Assembly: GCA_017962845.1 (NCBI GenBank)
Contig: JAGCUN010000030.1
Span: 62,001-126,000, forward strand
Source of the DNA: Bacteroidales bacterium
Lineage (GTDB): Bacteria > Bacteroidota > Bacteroidia > Bacteroidales > WCHB1-69
Length of the DNA: 64,000 bases
Direction: 5' to 3'
Numbering within the stretch: position 1 is the stretch's first letter; the number at the start of each line of letters is the position of its first letter. The notes under the pieces were generated by a model. That model was not told the DNA's origin and searched no databases. It worked only from the letters and a program-made list of their open reading frames with translations. Made by a program: the position numbers and the translations under genes. This document shows, piece by piece, positions 60,527 through 64,000 of the stretch.

Positions 60527-61858
60527 TACTACTGATGCGATAATTTTTGAAAATTCATTATAACTTATTGATTTTTATGTATTTATAATCGTTCTTTGAC
60601 TTTTTGATTTGAAATGACAGTGTAACTTTGCGGCCTCAAACCATAAAGTTATGAATAAGGGTCGCTATGTTTTTTCTCAAGTTTTAGATTTCCTGCCTCG
60701 TTTCCAATTTGACAGGCTGGTAACAAAGTACCGAGGAGATTGGCATTCAAAGGATTTGACCTGCTACAACCAACTACTACACTTGCTATTCGGCCAACTA
60801 ACTGGTTGTGATTCAGTTCGAGATATCTGCCTGTGCTTGGGATCTCATGAGAAAATTCTCTATCATCTCGGATTTCGCAATACAGTCAACCCGTCCTCTC
60901 TCACGCGCGCTAATGAAAAGCGAGACTGCCGCATTTACGAAGAGTTTGGGGCACTTCTCATTGACATGGTGCGTCCTCTTTACTCTAAAGAAAAAGTATC
61001 GGGTATCACCATAGACAATGTGCTGTACGCTTTGGACTCAACCACCATATCCACAAGTATCAAACTGGCGGCATGGGCACTCGGGAAATATAGTAAGGGC
61101 ATGGTTAAGATGCATACGCTACTCTTGTTGCATGGAAGCATCCCAGCAAATATCCATATCACTGACGGTAAATGGCACGACAGCAATGAACTGGATTGCC
61201 TTGAACCAGAGGCGCTTGCCTTCTACATGCTGGACAAGGCGTATGTTGACTTTGAAGCACTTTATCGGTTTCATAAAGCCGATGCCTTTTGGATAAGCCG
61301 CCCAAAGGACAATATGAGATATGAGGTCGTTGCTCATCGTTCGGACTTTGACACCAAAACGGGTATTAGGGCAGATTTCACCATACGACTCACCACCCCA
61401 AAGTCCCGCAAACTCTATCCTGAACCAATACGCATGGTGGTCTACTACGACAAGGAGACGGGTAATGAGGTCTCTTTTATAACTAACAACTTTGAAATCC
61501 ACGCATTGGAAGTTGCCAATCTTTACCGTCATCGTTGGGACATTGAAGTTTTCTTCAAATGGATAAAGCAAAACATCGTTGTAAAGACATTGTGGGGATA
61601 TTCCGAAAATGCCGTGAAGACCCATCTTTGGGTGGCAATAATCGCTTATTTGCTAATAGCAAGGGCTAAAGTGGCCTGTAATAGTCCATACTCTATCACA
61701 GAAGTTGCAACACTGATCAGGGTCTCTGCACTGGAGCGTACCTCTCTCCGCGAACTTATCACCAGACCTAACCCCTCTGTCATTCTCAATCAATCTGTCA
61801 AAGAACCAACACTTTTTGATAATTTATAACGTGATAAAATTTATTGCATCAGTACTAA
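60527..61858 (+). mobile_element. IS4-family insertion sequence (1332 bp) with 9-bp target duplication
   Basis: Terminal inverted repeats: left TACTACTGATGCGATAATTT; right end, reverse-complemented, TAGTACTGATGCAATAAATT (about 19 of 22 match). Flanked by direct repeats ATGTCGCTT at 60518-60526 and 61859-61867. It encodes one transposase. Confidence 0.93.
60651..61829 (+). CDS. IS4-family transposase
   Basis: 392 residues. N-terminal DUF4372-like domain (MNKGRYVFSQVLDFLPRFQF), RNase H-like core with Asp129 (YALDSTTIS), Asp195 (LDKAYVD) and Glu299 in the Y-2-R-3-E-6-K motif (Tyr292, Arg295, Glu299, Lys306), all intact, so the element could be active. Ends 29 bp before the right inverted repeat. 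Confidence 0.94.
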   Translation: MNKGRYVFSQVLDFLPRFQFDRLVTKYRGDWHSKDLTCYNQLLHLLFGQLTGCDSVRDICLCLGSHEKILYHLGFRNTVNPSSLTRANEKRDCRIYEEFGALLIDMVRPLYSKEKVSGITIDNVLYALDSTTISTSIKLAAWALGKYSKGMVKMHTLLLLHGSIPANIHITDGKWHDSNELDCLEPEALAFYMLDKAYVDFEALYRFHKADAFWISRPKDNMRYEVVAHRSDFDTKTGIRADFTIRLTTPKSRKLYPEPIRMVVYYDKETGNEVSFITNNFEIHALEVANLYRHRWDIEVFFKWIKQNIVVKTLWGYSENAVKTHLWVAIIAYLLIARAKVACNSPYSITEVATLIRVSALERTSLRELITRPNPSVILNQSVKEPTLFDNL

Positions 61859-62294
61859 TGTCGCTTATACAAATTCCCCTGCTCACCCCCGACCCTATTG
61901 CATACACCTCACATACTGTTGCATAGGCATTTATGGCTGCTGTACAATATTCTTCATACAACCGCCACTCATTCTCAAACAAGCTGGCGATTTCCTCATA
62001 CTGCTTGTTCTCACCGATTTTCTTACGCATGATGCCCAATGTGTCATACTTCAAATCAGTTTCCTTGATGCTGCACCAAGCTATATCACTATCGTATGGC
62101 GAATTTTTCCTTACATAATCAATATCCTGTTGGGTTACATGAGTTTTTGATTGGATTCTGTCAATCTTCCATTGAACATACTTTTCTTTTACAGAAGTGC
62201 AGCCACAAAGCATCAAGCCGATAACTGCCGTGATTGCGATGACACGGAGACGGTTTGGTGTGTTATGGGGTGTTTTCATATTGTGTTCTGTTTA

Positions 62295-63059
62295 TTATGA
62301 TTTTACACTACAGAATTTCTCCTCAACCTCATTATTAATCGCAGACACATACTTTTCAAGTTCGTTATTGGGAGCCAAGATGAAGTCTTTGCGCAGATCC
62401 GAAATCTCGCGATAGAGTTTCTGCTTAAATTCTTTTGGAACAATATGCTTTATACCGATTATTGTGGAATTGCTTTGTTCCTCCAAAGGAATAAGCGCAT
62501 CTTTCATGGGCTGGATAAGCAACCTGCTCCATTGATGCATTGCATTTCTGTGTGAAGCAGTATTATATAATTCTTCTCCTGTACCGAAGATATCGGGATG
62601 AATGAGTTTCATTTCATTGACTTCGCAAGGATGTTGTTGTATTTGAGACAGCATTGTAACATGAAAAGGGAATATTATCTCCCAAAATATACCATCATAA
62701 TCGTAGTCAGCACTACATGCGAAGTAGAGGGCGACTAAATCCTTTGAGGTTAAATCCAGCATTCTAGACATTAAACCAGCATGCCGACATTGCGCCATCA
62801 GTTCCCATTCATGTCGCACGACCATTGAAGCAGAATTATAGCCACAAATTCTAAAAATATCAGGACTTTCTAGCACCTTGTTCCAAATGAAGACTTCAGC
62901 TTCTTTAGCAGCGTGTAAAGTATTTATTTGACGAGTCAATGTGGATAATAACCGATGGTGTACTGAAGATAGTCCCCTATAAAAACTAGGACCATGTTTC
63001 TCATGAATGGTATCCAAATCATCTAAACTTATGATTGGAATGTCCGTATATATCTGCAT
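62295..63059 (-). CDS. FRG domain-containing protein
   Basis: 254 residues. SFYRGLSSVHHRLLSTLTR near 25-43 and CRHAGLMSRMLDLTSKDLVA near 93-112 are the two halves of the FRG domain (named from Phe/Arg/Gly; the second half is usually HHG-PTRLLDWT). The domain is of unknown biochemistry but is enriched in mobile and defence loci. It lies 16 bp after the CxxC protein and 15 bp before the interrupted lipoprotein, forming an operon. Confidence 0.82.
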   Translation of the reverse strand: MQIYTDIPIISLDDLDTIHEKHGPSFYRGLSSVHHRLLSTLTRQINTLHAAKEAEVFIWNKVLESPDIFRICGYNSASMVVRHEWELMAQCRHAGLMSRMLDLTSKDLVALYFACSADYDYDGIFWEIIFPFHVTMLSQIQQHPCEVNEMKLIHPDIFGTGEELYNTASHRNAMHQWSRLLIQPMKDALIPLEEQSNSTIIGIKHIVPKEFKQKLYREISDLRKDFILAPNNELEKYVSAINNEVEEKFCSVKS

Positions 63060-63075
63060 GATGAAAGATTTGATT

Positions 63076-64000
63076 TTAAAATTTTACAAAAAAGTTTGAG
63101 GGGACAAAGACACGTCCTGTGAAATAGTTGTACAGCTCTTTTACAATTTCGGACTTGCTATACCGAATGCCAATAGGCTTATTGTTTATGCGAATCATAA
63201 ACTCGTCAAATTGGTTTGGTTCTGGGAGATGCCCAAAGAAATACAATGAGACCCTTATGAAAATGTCCTGTAATCCATATCTGAAAATTTCAGCTTGCTC
63301 CCTCATGAAATTTTCTATGATTATCTTCCGCTTCTCATCATTGACAACCTTAACTCTGAATTCATTTTCTCCGACATTGATATACTGGTCAAAACTGCTT
63401 TCTTCATTTATACCGTACAATTCACAAAAATGCTTGTTCTCCAATGAGTCATAAACTTGAACAACAAAGTCATTCATGAATATCACATACGGGTTACAAG
63501 TCGTTCCAAAGGTTACAATATTACCCGTATAATCTTCATCCTTTCTAGTTTCCAAATATGTGATAGACAATGGAATGTCATATATTTCATCAGTAGGATT
63601 TTTATAATTTAAGATGAAAGTGTGAAGCTTCTGCTGTAGAGAATCTGGGAGGGACAATTTCCCACATACACAAGACCGCCATAGTTGTATGTAAAAGAAC
63701 AAACGCAATTTAGAAATATCGGTGCCGCTTATAATGACTTCTTTTGCCTGATGAGGGGTGCTCTTTCTGAATTTTGGCAAAATACAATTGCTGAAATCCT
63801 TTTCAATGTTAGTGAAGATGTTCTTCTCACAATCTGAACAGAAAACGTCGTCAACGGAAAATGGAATTTTCCCTTCTTGTTGGTTCTCCTTGTCTGTGGT
63901 GGTTCTTCCTATAATTTCTTCGATAATTTTGGATGATACCTCCCTTTGATAATGATAACAGACGGAGTTATTATGTGAAGAGATTACATAATAACTCCCT
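63076..64000 (-). CDS. Unknown protein with a CxxC motif, continuing beyond the window
   Basis: At 63780 the frame reads TTG (CILPKFRKS...), and it continues open to the window edge without a stop; so the gene is longer than the 234 codons from that point, at least 308 residues. The part near 63830-63850 reads VFCSDCEKNIFTNIEKDFSN, with a Cys-x2-Cys pair typical of a zinc ribbon or HNH-type fold. The C-terminal ~200 residues are mixed alpha/beta with no recognised family. It is the upstream partner of the FRG gene. Confidence 0.7.
   Translation of the reverse strand, partial: GSYYVISSHNNSVCYHYQREVSSKIIEEIIGRTTTDKENQQEGKIPFSVDDVFCSDCEKNIFTNIEKDFSNCILPKFRKSTPHQAKEVIISGTDISKLRLFFYIQLWRSCVCGKLSLPDSLQQKLHTFILNYKNPTDEIYDIPLSITYLETRKDEDYTGNIVTFGTTCNPYVIFMNDFVVQVYDSLENKHFCELYGINEESSFDQYINVGENEFRVKVVNDEKRKIIIENFMREQAEIFRYGLQDIFIRVSLYFFGHLPEPNQFDEFMIRINNKPIGIRYSKSEIVKELYNYFTGRVFVPSNFFVKF

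Larger units (their letters stand above)
60001..62279 (-). pseudogene. Lipoprotein gene (LprI/DUF1311-like) split by an IS4-family element
   Basis: The N-terminal part starts at 62279 (MKTPHNTPNRLR, lipobox MLCGC) and runs to SRGICISDI at the element edge; the C-terminal part resumes at 60517 as KERCLKQYMAANLVPFQRLC and ends at 60001. Removing the insertion and one copy of the 9-bp duplication ATGTCGCTT joins them in frame to a protein of about 312 residues. The C-terminal half (SLRKEQLAFKRWMEYRDELSL, WLPEDC) is like LprI/DUF1311 lysozyme-inhibitor-type proteins; this family call is tentative. It was 15 bp downstream of the FRG gene, thus in its operon. Confidence 0.85.

Overview
The window comes from a Bacteroidales-type genome. 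Supporting signs are Bacteroidetes -7 promoter boxes (TAnnTTTG, mostly TATTTTTG or TACCTTTG) a short way upstream of many genes, almost no Shine-Dalgarno sequences, S1, QueCDEF, Na+-NQR and PPi-type phosphofructokinase genes of that phylum, and type IX secretion (T9SS) components with a T9SS-type sorting tail on a giant surface protein. I did not assign a genus.

Layout. 0-12.2 kb is a leftward core block: U32 peptidase (cut by the window edge), a glycosyltransferase fusion, Psd, a lipoprotein, nqrB (frameshifted) and nqrA, a phosphopantetheinyl transferase, rsmA, rpsA, a repeat-rich gap, then exbB-exbD-tonB. FtsK (12.4-15.0 kb, rightward) borders a 9.4-kb accessory island (15.0-24.3 kb). The island holds a MntA/HepT toxin-antitoxin pair, a FISUMP surface-protein gene with a stop codon in its signal peptide, a compact three-gene CBASS-like operon (CD-NTase, E2-E1, JAB fused to a DUF6602-like nuclease domain), an AAA ATPase, and remnants plus palindromic repeats. 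24.4-58.4 kb is again core: nnr, a T9SS surface operon (giant 18-repeat protein, a RarA-PorP fusion, a PorE-like protein), pgi, queFCDE, hlyIII, marC and a CoA-transferase behind a cobalamin riboswitch, porin-imelysin-dihaem oxidoreductase-CcsBA, galE, mdh, recA, a TPR lipoprotein, birA, pfp and a GH57 enzyme. tRNA-Ala(GGC) at 58.5 kb starts a second accessory region: serine recombinase with an Xis-like partner, a lipoprotein gene split by an IS4-family element with exact 9-bp target duplications, an FRG-domain gene, and a CxxC protein running off the window.

How it fits together. The CBASS-like operon is the best candidate for an unusual system. It has CD-NTase, E2-E1 conjugase and JAB protease but no separate effector gene; the JAB protein carries an extra C-terminal PD-(D/E)XK-like domain that could be the effector or a regulator. 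Its promoter and that of the neighbouring ATPase each carry a large palindrome at nearly the same distance from the -7 box, suggesting shared control. The CD-NTase reading frame is broken at an A8 run near its start, so the system may be switched off, phase-variable, or affected by a sequencing error. Elsewhere, the dihaem oxidoreductase is followed by a system II cytochrome c haem lyase able to mature it, and the giant surface protein shares an apparent transcription unit with its probable T9SS PorP/PorE partners.
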